This document shows positions 33,069 through 45,989 of a stretch of DNA of 64,000 nt, in pieces. The notes beneath the pieces were generated by a model. It worked only from the letters and a program-made list of their open reading frames with translations. It did not search any database and was not told where the DNA came from. The translations under genes were made by a program, and so were the position numbers. The stretch covers positions 109,068-173,067 of the forward strand of contig MNCI01014278.1 of NCBI GenBank assembly GCA_015680685.1, read 5' to 3'. Within the stretch, counting starts at the first letter, position 1. The number at the start of each line of letters is the position of its first letter. This DNA comes from Gnetum montanum. Its lineage: Eukaryota; Streptophyta; Gnetopsida; Gnetales; Gnetaceae.

Positions 33069-33970
33069 AATTATTTTAGTTTTGACATCATAAATTAGCA
33101 TTTTTGTTTTTTTTTTATTGATTTTGTATATCAAATATAATTGATTCTAGTGGCTTAAATCAATAAGTACTAATTTTCCTTTTTAAGGTTGTTTATCACA
33201 GGTAATCATAGGAATGATAAAGACCAATATTGATGTTATTGATTTTCATAGAATCAATGATAAAGATCAATAGTGTAAGTTGCGATGGGACAAGGCTTAA
33301 AAGGCAAACCAAGATATCAATTTATGATAAATGGATGAATTGCAGTCATGATCACAAATGATAAAACTAGTGATCTATTTTGATGAAGATCCAAATCAAT
33401 GGATATTGAATTCTTTGATATCAATTAATTATCCAAATGATTATTTTATACATTATTCATAGTATAAATTAGAGTCTCAAAATGTAGACAAAGGAAAGGA
33501 GATGAAGAAACAAGAGAGAATCCACACCAAATTGAATTCTATGTACTAAATTATTAAAGAAGTGTGTTGATTATTTTTATCAATTAACAACCATCAATGT
33601 GTTAAGGTTGTGAAGTTATTACATTGTGCAGATAGCAAAGTAGGGTCATGAATTAGGTGAAATCTCCTTTGTGAACTACATTTTTGATGATTTAATGTAA
33701 TATCAATTTGATTTAATTAGCTTATTCTATCTTTGGACTTAATGTTATAAGTTAAGGTAAAGTATTATTTATTTTACTAATGGGTGGCAACCATAAGTGT
33801 GGTGTTTTCAATTGAATCAAAATCTAATTATCTTTGTCTTAATGATCTTTTTGACTTTGAACTGTTCCTCCATGGATACAAATCATGGGTGAGTCACAAA
33901 TAAGGTGACTTCTCTACAACAAAAGATAACTATTAAGGGAATCTAGTGCTGAACTTTATCTAGCTCATCA
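33056..33970 (+). repeat. 3' LTR of element 1
   Basis: Begins TGTTAAACCATG and ends TAGCTCATCA, followed by the target duplication AATGG (33971-33975). Full-length match to 6799-7714. Confidence 0.92.
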
Positions 33971-36480
33971 AATGGTGAGGGTGATCCTAATTCACATCTC
34001 ATTACCTTTTATTCTGAGTGCCAATTATTACAAGCTTGGCCCCCATAATATGAGGTGCATATTCCCTATGTCTCTCACTAGAAAATCCTTAGATTACTAT
34101 CGTGCATTATCTAGAGGCTCCATAGCCTCTTTAGATTACTAATTCACAATTTGTTAACCACTTCAAGTATAACTTGAGACCTAACACCACACTAGACCAA
34201 CTGATGAAGATCAAGTAGGGGCTTCTTGAACCTATTCAAAAATTTATATAAAGATGGAATGCTACACTCGATGAAATCCTTGAGGCCATCTCTAACACAC
34301 ATCTTTTATTCATTTTCAAGCTGGCAATTAATGATTTCATCAAGTCCAACCTATACTACCTAGATCCGCAATCACTTAGCCAAGCCTTTTTCCAAACTAA
34401 GAACATAAAGGATGTTCTAGAAGCTATTAATGACCCAATTTATGTGACATATAAAAATTAGCACATGAGAAAATATAGGGACAAGGAAAAATAGAACCAT
34501 GTAGCAATGGCCACAGTGGCCAAAGAAAATAAAATCACACAAGGACTAAGAACAACTCAATCAAAGGCCCTTGTCATCACCACTTATTCTTCAACATCTA
34601 GTGCCACCACCTCTAACCCACCTACATCTAAATTTGAAAGAAACAATTGTTCCAAATACATAAAGTTTCCCTTGAAACCATCTAAGCTTCTTGATCAGTT
34701 ACTTAAGAGTAGCAGCATCCAATAGAAACAACTATCTAAGAATCCCTGTAAGAGGCATGATCACTTATGTGATATCACTAAGGATCCCACCATAGCTACA
34801 AAAGACATTCTACTGATACCCAAATACTTTAAGCTAGACCAATTTAGCCATTATCACCAACTTCCTAGCCATGACACTAATTTTTGCTTGGCTCTAAGGA
34901 TGATTCTTAGAAAATGATAGATAAGATGAATTGGTCTTAGACACATCCAATCTAATTAGGTTCCAAAACCAGAGCATGAAAGTATACAAAGACCTGCTAA
35001 ACACTAAAAATGACCCATATCATAGCTATGTTCAGCATTAATAACAAAGCTAAATCCACTAGGAAGCTATTTGTGATTCAGATACCTCCTCATGATGAAA
35101 TGGCTTCAACATCATTGAGTTCAAGGAATCCTTTTATCATAAGGATACCATCACCTACACCTTCGAAAGAACCATTTATTATTAGATCACCTTCTCCTAC
35201 CACCACTAATATTGTAATCCAAGTTAATCAACCTTTTCTCATGCTAGCCAATGCTTCAACATCTTCTCAATAGGATAACAAAAGGTTACCACTAATGCAA
35301 TGTAAGAAAATAGCTTCTAAGCCTAAAGCTAAGAGCACCAACCAACCACAGGTTTCAAAGGAGGTGAACCCATCAAAATCTACCCCAATCTTAGCTATAC
35401 CTATGGATACCAAAACATAAGTTGTCTCAATGAGCCAACCTAAGAAGGACAACAAACAACAAGAGAAAGGAAAGGAATCTAAACCACAAAAAATAAAGCA
35501 TGAAGTTAATATCTTGGGTAGAGTGGAGGAAGTCAAGGGTAACAAGAATGAAAAAACATCAAATAGTGACAAAGACTTCCTTAGTGCCATGGAACAAGTC
35601 AATCTTTTTCTCAAATAGAAAAACACCTCTTTGAACTTATACAACCTAGTGATGATCTTCTTTGCTTACTATAAATCCTTAGTTAATATGTTGACCTTCA
35701 TTCGAGCCAATGAAGATATTCTAGCAAATTAAGAGTTCATTTATGCAATAATGGTGCCACCTTTATCAAGGGAAGAAACAAAGTCAACTATCATGATGTT
35801 TTGCAACACTGAGGTAAAGACCAATTCATAAAGTGGTGAGGTGTCAAGAGCTCCTCTCTTTATAACTATAACGGTTAATCAATACAAGTTACACCAAGTG
35901 CACATTGTTGATGGAGTGACAATAAATGTTATATCCTTTCCCATTGTGAAGTCTCTAGGCTTAGTAGAACATATGTAAAGTACTTCCACTTTTGTTCTTA
36001 AGTCCTTTAAATAATCATGGGTAGCAGTAAGAGGATCTATTTCTTTAGACTTTATTATTAGGAAATAATTCCCCACATTTTCCAATTTCTTAATGGTGGA
36101 AGAGGCATCAAGGTTTAATCTAATCATAGGAAGGTCCTAGTTAGTCAAATTACAAGCAGACTCTTCCCCTATCCATCAAGAAATTTATCTACCTTATGAG
36201 AAAGGTGAAATTATAATCCATGGATATAGCACAGTCCCCTTGTCTATTAATAATGTTGACATAGAGTAAGGATCTAAGATGGAGTTTCAAGAAAAAACTC
36301 TTATCACTAAAAATGAAGTTAGGAATCACAATGATGTAGACCAAGCCAAGACCAAAAATAATGAGGCTATGAATGAACCATGGGGAGATCTTCTATTCAA
36401 CATTATTGGTGAAGGAAATGGAGAGTACAAGATTATGCAATAGATTCCTTACACTTTTCCTAATCTTTCAAAGATTAGAA
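33971..36480 (+). pseudogene. Gag and protease of element A (continued)
   Basis: Resumes the gag cut at 6798: GEGDPNSHLITFYSECQLLQ, LAINDFIKSNLYYLDPQSL (about 34324-34380), CSKYIKFPLKPSKLLDQLLK (about 34648-34707), RKLFVIQIPPHDEMAST (about 35059-35110) and an acidic, Lys-rich stretch with GKESKPQKIKHEV and SNSDKDFLSAMEQ. The protease segment at 35880-36190 has VHIVDGVTINVISFPIVKSL, where VDG is the expected Asp site, and FNLIIGRS. Stops recur but many open stretches of 60-90 codons survive. Same order as in B and D. Confidence 0.82.
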
Positions 36481-37480
36481 AATAGTTGTGCAATTAAGTA
36501 CATCACCTAATTGTTCAACCATGTATCATATAATGAAGCCTTTTACTTTGTAGCCTAGTTCTTAGCTTTTATTTACATATTTTGTTTTATTTTACTTTAC
36601 TTTACAAAGTCTAGCCTTGTTATGCCTTATGTACTACTTCTCTACATAGCCTTTACCTTTCATTTCTTGTGTCAAGTTTACGATTTATGCCTATTTTCCT
36701 TTGCATCAACATAAAACTATAAAATGATATAAAAACAAAAAATGTAAAACTTCATAAAAAATTTTAAACATAAAAATTAAAAAAATGATATGCTTTAAAC
36801 CAAAACAAGAATAGTAGCCATAACCACACCATGTGGCAATAATAAAAATAAAATATCCCATAGCCATAGTTGCACTATGCAATAGTCAACAACAAAGATA
36901 GTACCTAGTCTTCAAAGGACATGATAGCCAAAATAAACAACCACAATACTATAACCAAAATAACAAAATATAGCATTTATAATAATAGCTAAAATGAGAA
37001 GAAGAAGGATCATCATCTACATCATCAACAATGTCATTGCCATTGCTTGAGACCTATAAACAAAAAAAATATAAATAATTAGTAATCATCATAACCAAAA
37101 TATAACTATCAAACCATGAAAACTAAATAATAATAAATATAAAATAGAACATAAAAAAATTAAAAATTTTACATGAACCTCAAGGGATTCTGGAGCAATA
37201 TCTTCTAGAGCAAAGTTCTATAAACCAATCTCTAGCCTGTGAAGAATTTGTTCAATTTTGGGGTTCAATTTTGAAAAAATGGTCACACACTATAGGATAA
37301 TGGCCCACAAGCTGTGCAGCTTGTGGAGCAGTGTGTGAAGCCTCAATAATTATCTAGCTTGATTTTTACACTTCAAGGTTGGCTTGGGATGGTCCACAGA
37401 GCACCAGATCTCTCCAAAATCCTAAAGATTACCTCAAGAACTCCAAGATGTTAAAAATAATTAAAAAGTACCAACAAAAA
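36481..37480 (+). other. AT-rich non-coding stretch after protease of element A
   Basis: No coding signal. Long A-rich parts at 36710-36800 and 37060-37160. It forms the first part of the protease-RT spacer. Confidence 0.6.
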
Positions 37481-39295
37481 AATCCAAGCTTCATTCCACA
37501 TGTTGGGCTCTCAATCCCACACACTAGCTAGCATGTGGGGACTGCATGTGAGATTGTGGACAAGTTTCACTATATCCAAAGTTTCTTAAGACATTCCTAG
37601 TGCACCCTCTAAATCCTAAAATAAATAATTGGTTGAGAATTTGATTCTCAGAAGCTGCAAAAGCTAGGTTCTAGCTCCAAAAGCTATAAACCGCAATTCC
37701 ACATATCAACTAGCATGTGGGGGTTGTGTGTGAGGTTCAAATAGGATTAAAGTTGAATAACAAAGCTTAAAACTTATACCATAATGATGAAAACCCTAGG
37801 CACTAACACTAGTGATTCTAAAGCTCTAAAGCTAAGTCAAAGAAGCTCAAAAATAGTCAATCGTTATCTCACACGCTGGGCACATAGGTTCCACATGATG
37901 GCCAGCATGTGGGGTAGCATGGGGAAACTTCTTATAGGTTTTTAATGTTCAATATTGCTTAATATTTAATTGATAGAGCTATAGAGACCTAAATTGGAAG
38001 ACAAGCTAAAGATTGAACCCTTTTAAGTCAAGGAAAGCTGGGTTTAAGCTTTGCACATTAAACACATAGGTCCCACATGCTAACCAACATGTGGAATAGC
38101 ATGTGGGATTTAAAAAAAATTAATTAGCTTCTTATGGCATTGAAATAGCTTTTTCCTATATATATAAACCTATATGCTAACATAAAGGCTAGAGTAGCAA
38201 ACAGGCTGGTCTACAGAGCTTCACAAGCTAAGATTTTAGCTCTATATGTTGATAACATAGTTGTCACATGCTAGCCAATGTGTGGAGCATAGACAAGGTT
38301 GTTTCTAGACCAAAATAACTTTAGAACTACCATATAATCTACCATAACTATTCTCTAGAACTTGGACACTAACATAGGAGTCCAAGACTACTAAATATTG
38401 AGTCAAAATATTTTAAAAGCTACATGGCTAGATCCCACATGATGGGATACTAGTTCCACATGTTGTAAAACATTTGGGCTTAGCATGTGAGCTTCATAGC
38501 AGTAAAAACTAAGTCAAAATTTGTCCATTAGCCACTTGGTATGTCTTGGGAGGCTTAAGCTAGAAAGTGAAGTGAGAAAATGACCTTAAGAAGTTGTAGG
38601 AAGCTAATTCTTTGGGCTCACACACTGGAAGCATCAGTCCCACACATCGTGCAACATGTGAGCTCAGTGTGTGAAGTCCCAAAACCTTACCATACCTTGA
38701 TTGGTACTTGAAATAGTCAAGAAAGCTAAAACTCTTCTCCTACACCTCTAGCACAATCTTAAGAAGTTAGAAAAAGCTAGAAATTTTTTTAAAAATCACT
38801 GGAAACTATCAAAACTTTTTCCACATGCTAGAAACCATCTCTCACATGCTATGTAGCATGTGGGAGTAGTGTGTGAAGTTTTTGGTAGGATCTACCACAT
38901 CTAGAATGGTCCATGGATTATCCAATAGGTTCCACAAACCTTGGAATTGAAGATTAACAAAAAAAAAACTTGATCCTTGTAGGATAAGGAATCTAGATTT
39001 TAACCACACATGATGGGATACTCTCTCCCACATGTTGTATAGTCTATGGGCTCACCATGTGGAGGTTTGGTAGGCCAAAACTCAGTTCAAACTTGTTAAT
39101 CGTCATTCCAAGACACTTAAACAATACTTACACTAATTCTGCATAGCTTAAATGTTGTCAAACTAAGTCAAAAAAGGCCCCAAACTTGATAAAAATCTAT
39201 CACACATTGGGGATTTGGGTCCCACATGCTTGGATGGTAGTCTAGACTGCTCACACGCTAAGGGAATAGTCCCCACATGCTTAGGATTCAATACT
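37480..39295 (+). repeat. Degenerate tandem array, unit about 190 bp, palindromic core (element A)
   Basis: A core like CCCACATGCT...AGCATGTGGG recurs about every 165-205 bp, near 37500, 37700, 37890, 38070, 38260, 38435, 38640, 38840, 39015 and 39215. Each unit tends to read CACACACTGGGCACATAGG, then CCACATG, then CATGTGGG, then GTGTGAAG. The core halves are inverted, so each unit can form a short hairpin. The same array lies in element B at 56735-58470, also between protease and RT. Confidence 0.8.
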
Positions 39296-39730
39296 TTATC
39301 CTTTCTGAGTGTATAACCAACAAAAAGCCTCTTTTAAACGAATTTACAACTATTTTTCATGAGCTTTTTACTTATCTCAATTGTTTTTATTAAATTTTTA
39401 TCTATTCTAATAGTATACACAAGATTCATGGTCTTTGTTTATAAGATTTCTACCTATTTTAGCAATTTGTAACTTGTTTTTCTAAATTTTGAATTATCTT
39501 GATAATTCATTTGATATCTTCTAACATCATTTTGCCCTTATCCCACCTTGTTGTAGCCTATTATATGTTCTATGGCCTTAACTTACCATGTTATGACCTT
39601 ATTCAAGCCTAACCTTTCCTTGTTCTACCTCATCCTCACTATGTCATTCTTTACTATTGCAAATATTTGGCATTATTTTGATGATTGTCCAATATAGATG
39701 CTAGATAATGTATTTTATGAACATGCAAGA
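39296..39730 (+). other. End of protease-RT spacer, element A
   Basis: Non-coding and T-rich (39330-39480). It aligns with 58490-58930 of element B. It ends at ATGCAAGATTGG where B has ATGCAGGATCAA, which looks like a 3' splice site (CAG) that has decayed to CAA here. Confidence 0.55.
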
Positions 39731-42700
39731 TTGGATTATGGATGCATGCATACAATTTAACCTACCCTTGGGCCTAAATGGATCCTATGGTGATGTTGAA
39801 TGATCAACTAACCTCAAATGCCTAGATTTTGAGCCTAGAAGCTTGTACAATCATATAGCCCCCATAGAGTAGTCTCGAGAGTGGCTTGAATATGTAGTAA
39901 AAGCCCTTGAATTAGACGCCAAGGACATCACAAAGGACTCAATATTTAAAATTCCAATTACAACCCACAATGGTGAGGAGAAAACACTAAAACTAAGTTT
40001 CTGACTAGAAGCCCATATGGCTTAAGACATAACCAAGGTCCTTCAAAACAACATTAAATCCTTTGCTTGGTCATATTATAAGGATATTCTAGGTCTTAAC
40101 CCATGAATAGTAAAACATAACATCATACTTGATTCCAATGTCAAACCTATTAAGACAAAAATGCATAAAATCATACCAGACCTAGCCCTAATAGTACATG
40201 ATGAGATCATGAAGCTTTACCAAGTTGATTTTATCCGAGCTATTGATTACACTGATTGGGTATCTAACATAGTGGGACTTCCCAAGAAAAATGAGAGCAT
40301 TCACATTTGTATCGATTTCTAGGACCTCAACAAGGTAACTATTAAAGATGATTTTCCATTGCCTAGCATTAATCAACATATTGATACCATAGTTAAACAT
40401 GCCTTATTGTCCTTCATGGATGGGTTCTTAGAATACAATCAAGTTAGAATCAACCTAGAGCATCAACTTTACATGACCTTCATGACCTCTTGCGGAACCT
40501 TTTGTTATACCATGATGTCATTTGATCTAAAGAATGCAAGTGCAACCTATCAATGAGCCATGACCTACATATTTAGCAGTTACATGCTAGTGTTACTTAA
40601 TAATTATGTTGATGACATAGCAGTTAATTCCAAGGTAGCTGATGATCATGCATGTGATCTCAATTTAGGACTCCAATAATGCCTAAAGTATGAACTTAGA
40701 CTTAATTCTAAGAAGTGTGTCTTTTGCATTAAAATTGGAAAGATGCTTGGTTTTGTAGTATCTGAAGCAAGGATATGTGTTGATCCTAATAAGGTTAAAG
40801 CCATAACCAAATTGGAAGCACCTACTAACCTTAAGGAGTTACAGGCACTACAAGGTTGATTGCAATTTATTTGTGGATTCATCTCAAGGCTTATAGATAA
40901 TCTAGAACCCATATAACACTTGGTTAAGAAGGGAGTTCACTATAAGTGGATTGACTACTGCTAAGAAGTCTTTGATAACATTATGCAAGAGTTTTCCTAA
41001 CTACCTACTATGTATGCACCCCAGAAGGACAAACCATTTTACATCTACCTTGTAATCTCCAACACATCCATAGCCTCTCTACTATGTAAAAAACAAGATG
41101 ATGGAGCAAATCTATCCATTTACTACTTGATTCATGCTTTGATATCCTATGAGACTTCATACATAGAGGTTGAGAAGTATTTCCTAGTCCTAGTCTTCCT
41201 CTTGAAGAAGTGGAGACACTACCTCTTTAGGAGCCAAGTCAACATCATACATAAAGATAATGTACTAAGAATCATAATAACTAATATATAAAAGAGTATC
41301 TAAATAGCCTAGTGGAAGGTCATAAAAACTGATTTTGACTTGCATTACATCTCTTAAGCCTCAACAAAAGGTCAAGCTATAGCTACATAACTTACAACTT
41401 CCCCAGTTAAGGACCATATAGCCATTGAACCTAAATTCCCTTATGATCATGTCAACATTATTAAGAAGATACCCAAAGTTTATGAGGCAATCATGCATGT
41501 TGATAGACCTTCTATTACCCATAGGACTAGTGCTATTATTATCATGATATCCCCCTCTCACATAATCCAACCTTTCACTTATTTTTTTTAATTTCTATGT
41601 ACCAATAATGTAGCGAAATGTGAGGGGTTAATCAAAGGAATGATGGTAGCTTGAAACTAAGGGATCAAATTTTTGATGATAAAAGGAAATTCGCAACTCA
41701 TGGTTAACTAGGTAACTTAGGTCTATACATGCAAATCCAAATATTTACAACCTTATTATGATCTTGCTAGGAAACTCATGCTAAAATTTATATATGTTGG
41801 CATTCAACACATACCTTGAATCAAGGACACCTTAGTTGATGTCACTACAACCTTGACCCTAAGTGTAATGCTAGATGTCTTTAGCAAGTAACCTTCCTTG
41901 ATGGAGAACTATGCTCTTCCCATCATGCAAGACACTAAAAGCATCTCTATTATCACCATCGACAATGTCCCTTAACAAAAGTGGTATATCAAGTTTTACC
42001 TAATGCATGGTAAATCTTCAGAGAATCTAACTATTTCTCAAAAGAATGTTGTATGTAAAAGATCAAAATAATATATCATCATAGCTAATAACACATTATA
42101 TCAAAGGTCTATGATGGCATATTGTTAGTGTGCTTGAGAAAAACCAAAGCTTGCATAGTCCTTAAGCAAGTCCATGAAGATGTATGTGGAGGACATATAG
42201 GACTTGGAGCCATTACTACAAAGATTAGACGATTAGGATACTATTGGTCCTATATGGAAAGAAACTACCTACAAAAGGTTAAAACTTGTGATACTTTTCA
42301 ATGTCATAGTAACTTAATACATGTGCTAGAAATTGAGTTACAAACTACCCAGGTCATGTGACCATTTCAACAATGAGGAATTGACATTATTGAACCTATA
42401 AGACCTAAGTCCTCTATATGGCATAGTTGTGGATCATTGAGCTTATAAGGGGGGAGATGTACCACACCCTATACAAGATCTAAGCTCTGCTCCAAAGTGT
42501 TGTCATGTTTCACAAACCACTCAACCCTACAAGGTCCTGAAAAGCTTATAATGTGGTTTCTAGGCTCCCACAACCTTTACAATATTAAGCTTTTCTTTGG
42601 AGTGTTGTGGCTCTACACAAACATTCAAGCCTATAGGATCCTGATAAGCTTAATCATGATGCCTTCTCACAATAAGCACATCAACACTGTAGGGCAACAA

Positions 42701-43695
42701 GGGAGAACAACAATTAGAAGGAATGAATGTAACTTAGTTTATTAATCCTTGCACTTTGAGGTACAACACACTTTACAATGGACAAATGATAATACAATGA
42801 AGAGAAACAGTGATTACAATGATTGCCAAATGATTACATAATGATTGTACAAGATCTTGCATATTTCCCAATGAGAATGATGTCTTCTTATAGTTACCAT
42901 ATTTCCAAATTCATCTTGGAACTCATGCAAAAACTAGTTAATGATCATGAAAGACATCTTCTTTGTGGCTGAGATATCTTTCTGCATTTGGTCTCTATTC
43001 TAGGAAGACATCTTTCATTGGTAAAAGACATCTTTTTAAAACCAAATAATGGATCATAGTTTAGTAGTTAGAAAACACAAACCTTTTGCAAACAATTAAG
43101 CATCAAACATTCCTTTTCATCACTGTATTATCCAAAAGCCAATGAACAAGCTAAAGTAAGCACCAAAGTCATCATAAACCTACTTAAAAAGATGCTAAAC
43201 AATAGTAAACACAAGTGGCATGAGCGACTTGTGCATGCACTTTGGGCCTACAAAACAACCTTTAGGACCATGACTAGTGCCACCTTATATAGCCTTGTTT
43301 ATGGATCTGAAACTATTTTTTCACTTGAGTTGCAGGTACCATCCTTAGAGGTATCTCTATCTAACTTCATCAATAATGAGCAGAATAAGGAGCTGGATAC
43401 CATTAATCTCAATTCGGTGGAGGAGCATCGAGTACAAACACTTGCTAACATCAAGTGATATCAAGAGAGGCAGAAGCAACAACATTGTCATAATTTTAAT
43501 AAACAAACAGTTAAGGAAGGAGACCTTATCCTTAAGGTCATTCATGAACATGCAAATAAGTTCTTACCCAATTGTTAAGGACCTTTCTTAGTCACCAAAG
43601 CTTATGACAATTTGACATTCAAACTAGCGGGCATGGATGAGAATGAATTGGCCAACCCAGTCAACCATTCTTATCTCAAACCTTATTATATCTAA
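39731..43695 (+). pseudogene. RT, RNase H and integrase of element A
   Basis: Tat/Ogre-type pol. Pre-RT: YNHIAPIE and LQNNIKSFAW. RT from about 40150: HDEIMKLYQVDFIRAIDYTD, then KVTIKDDFPLPSINQHID, SFMDGFLEYNQVRI and the catalytic YVDDIAV at about 40605-40625; VDPNKVKAITKLEAPTNLKE follows. RNase H: APQKDKPFYIYLVISN (about 41016), EVEKYFLVLVFLLKKWRHYL. Integrase: zinc region with HEDVCGGHIGLG and CDTFQCH (42174-42306), core start GIDIIEPI (about 42373), then a break at about 42440-43075 caused by a copia LTR. It resumes with YYPKANEQAKVSTKVI and ALWAYKTTFRTMTSAT, and ends NHSYLKPYYI at 43695. The middle of the integrase core, including the second Asp, is missing. Confidence 0.9.
42440..43075 (-). 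mobile_element. Truncated copia LTR (element 3 family), reversed, in integrase of A
   Basis: The reverse complement of 42460-42640 matches 25125-25250 of the copia LTR (for example TTGTAAAGGTTGTGGGA and GAAACCACATT). Further on, AGACATCTT-type motifs match the middle of that LTR. Both LTR ends are missing and part of the integrase core is gone, so the junctions probably involved deletion. The exact ends are approximate. Confidence 0.75.
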
Positions 43696-44828
43696 CACTA
43701 ACTTATTTTCCTATAGCTTAGGTTTGTTTTTGTTCACAAGTATGGGCAAATATTTGATACTGATAATCTTTGCAGCCTATAGTAGGAAAGCTTGTGTAAC
43801 CTCTCATGTCTCTTTTTTTTGGCATTTCTAGAAACTACAAACTTTATATAAATGTGTGAAACAAAATACAAATTTCTCATGTTGTATGAATTGTAACCTA
43901 ATGTGGAATTTATTGTGCTTGTTTTCTCATGTGGTCATAAAGCAATCTATTGTAAACACATGTATTCTCTGACTTATTTTCATATCCTCTTAGAGTTGTG
44001 CTTGTAGGATAAATCTTAAAGTCATCATAAGGATGCAACTCATCATAGCAATAATTTATCATGCAACCTCGATGCATGAGATTTGGTTAGCTTCTTCCAC
44101 TATGAAAGGAATTCCTACCTCACATCACTTTCATTACCCCTCTAAAGCCCTAATCCTGTAGCCAAATTATAGCCTTCCTTATCCTAATGACAATGAAGAC
44201 CTATGTTTGACATTCATGCACTAAGCTCACATGACATCTCCTTTAACATACTATTTCGTTAAATTCATTGAATGTAACAAATCTCATTCAACGAGAAAAA
44301 AACAAAATTTTTCCTTGGCAATGAAACCCAATGAATGTTTCACCCCTCAAAAAAAGAAAAAAAAATAGAAAAGGAAATTATCAAGAAAACCAAGAGATCA
44401 ATGAAGCCTAAAGTCAAATAAATAGCTCCAAGCAAAGGAAGGAAGAAGCCTAATGACCAAAGAAGCCCAAGAGTCCTAGTTCCTCTAACATATTATTGAG
44501 TAAGTAGCAGTTTGACCAAAAAGCATGAGGACTTCTTTGATTAGCAAGCATGTCAATGCCATACTATAGCCATGATGTAAAAATTTGGAATTTCTTATTA
44601 GCCTCTGTGACCATTTCTCGATAACCAATATATGCCTTTATCTCATCTAAATCTCTCAACATCTTATTGTGATCTTATTTCACCATCACAAGTACTTCTT
44701 AACATGATTCGATAGCTATAGAATCAAGTGTGGAGAGGTAGCATTGATGATGAACTTGTCATGGTGTTTTGCATTCTTTGTTGATGCCTTTCAGGTTAAT
44801 CCTTGAAGCATCCACAAAGACAGACCAA
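43696..44828 (+). other. 3' untranslated stretch of element A
   Basis: Non-coding between the end of integrase and the 3' LTR. It includes an A-rich segment at 44345-44400 (CTCAAAAAAAGAAAAAAAAA) of the sort common downstream of Tat pol. No gene seen. Confidence 0.55.
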
Positions 44829-45985
44829 TGAAACACCTTAAGGAAAATTCATGTTGAGGTGTAAAAGCTCATGACCAAATTTTTTATTATAATTTGATGA
44901 AAATATAAAGGTAGATACAATTACCTTATTTTCCCAAAAAATCTTGCATTATGGCCTTGTATTGATGGAAATTAAGATAGTTTTCAATGTAAAAATTAAG
45001 ATTTGTAGGGTACACATTATAGATCTCATGCATACTAGCTTGTGGAGGATAATTACATTGCTTCACAAGCCATAAATGCCTTGTATCCTAGCTTGTGGAA
45101 GCTAAAACATGCTCGACAAGCTATAATTTCCATGTATTCTAGCTCATGGTAATAATGCTTCACAAGCTACAACAATTGATACTTTCATTTCATATGCTGA
45201 GTATTATAGTTCTACATGCTGGGCAGCATATGAGATTTGGACTTTATCCCACATACTAGGCTTCCTAGTTCCACATGTTATGCAATGTGTGGAAGCAACA
45301 TGAGGGGCAAAAAATTATCTAAAAGTGCTCACACACTACAAAGAAGTGTTTCAAACATGGCAGGATTTGCCAAAAATTTGGTAGCAATCATAGCAAAATT
45401 AACCAACAACAAATCAAAACATCCATAGCCTATTTCAACCAAACTTTGTGTCATTGTAAGGACTTTTTTGGATCATTTTGGCATTTGACTAAACTTGATA
45501 CTTTTAGAGTAGTGTAGATATCCAAGAGTCCACAACCATTTTCACCCAGCCCAGAACATCCAAAGTAGAGACAACCAAATGTAAGAAAAGTTCAGTGGCA
45601 AATCAAGTGGAGAAAGATAAGTGTATATCCAATGGCAAAACACATCTTGTTTTCTACATCAAATTTTAGAGATATTTTTGTATTATTGGAATTTCACAAC
45701 CCGTGACCTATATTTTCTTAACTTTGTTTTCATAAATCATTTAATATAAAGGTTTGTAGCATCCTATTTTTCAAATATTATTTTGATTCTCTTTATTCTT
45801 GAATCTTGGTGCTTGGATTACCATTTCATTTACATTTTCTTTAAAAACTAGTAATAGACCCTCCAAGTTCTTAAGCAATTAGCAAGACTATTTGAGGTAC
45901 TCGCGGATCCTTTTCTGAGGCCCATGGCTCTGCAGGCTAACCTATTTTGTGCTAAATTTTTCAACCTCCAGTACTAAATTTTTCA
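44829..45985 (+). repeat. 3' LTR of element A
   Basis: Starts TGAAACACCTTAAGGAAAATT and aligns along about 1.15 kb with 48919-50130 (LTR of B, start TGAAACACCCTAAAGAAAATT). Inside are CTAGCTTGTGGAAGCTAAAA-type repeats (45030-45180) and the CACATGCTGGGCAGCATATG-type core also found in the spacer array. The right end is approximate. Confidence 0.75.
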
Positions 45986-45989
45986 ATTG

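Larger units (their letters stand above)
6799..33970 (+). mobile_element. Athila-like Ty3/gypsy element 1, nested in gag of element A
   Basis: Two direct LTRs (6799-7714 and 33056-33970) of 916 and 915 bp, both TG...CA, are flanked by AATGG on both sides. A primer-binding-like site follows the 5' LTR. The internal order is gag, protease, RT, RNase H, integrase, long non-coding stretch and a 3' ORF in the env position. Two later insertions (elements 2 and 3) swell it to 27 kb. By eye the LTRs differ roughly every 6-8 bases in their first 240 bp, so the insertion is old. Confidence 0.92.
6671..45985 (+). mobile_element. Tat/Ogre-like LTR retrotransposon A, interrupted by element 1
   Basis: Host element of the large nest. 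Its visible parts are 6671-6798 and 33971-45985. After removing element 1 the order is gag, protease, 3-kb non-coding spacer, RT, RNase H, integrase and 3' LTR. Ogre elements are known for an intron between protease and RT, which fits the layout. The 5' LTR and gag start are missing, lost at the junction with E (6670/6671). Confidence 0.8.
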
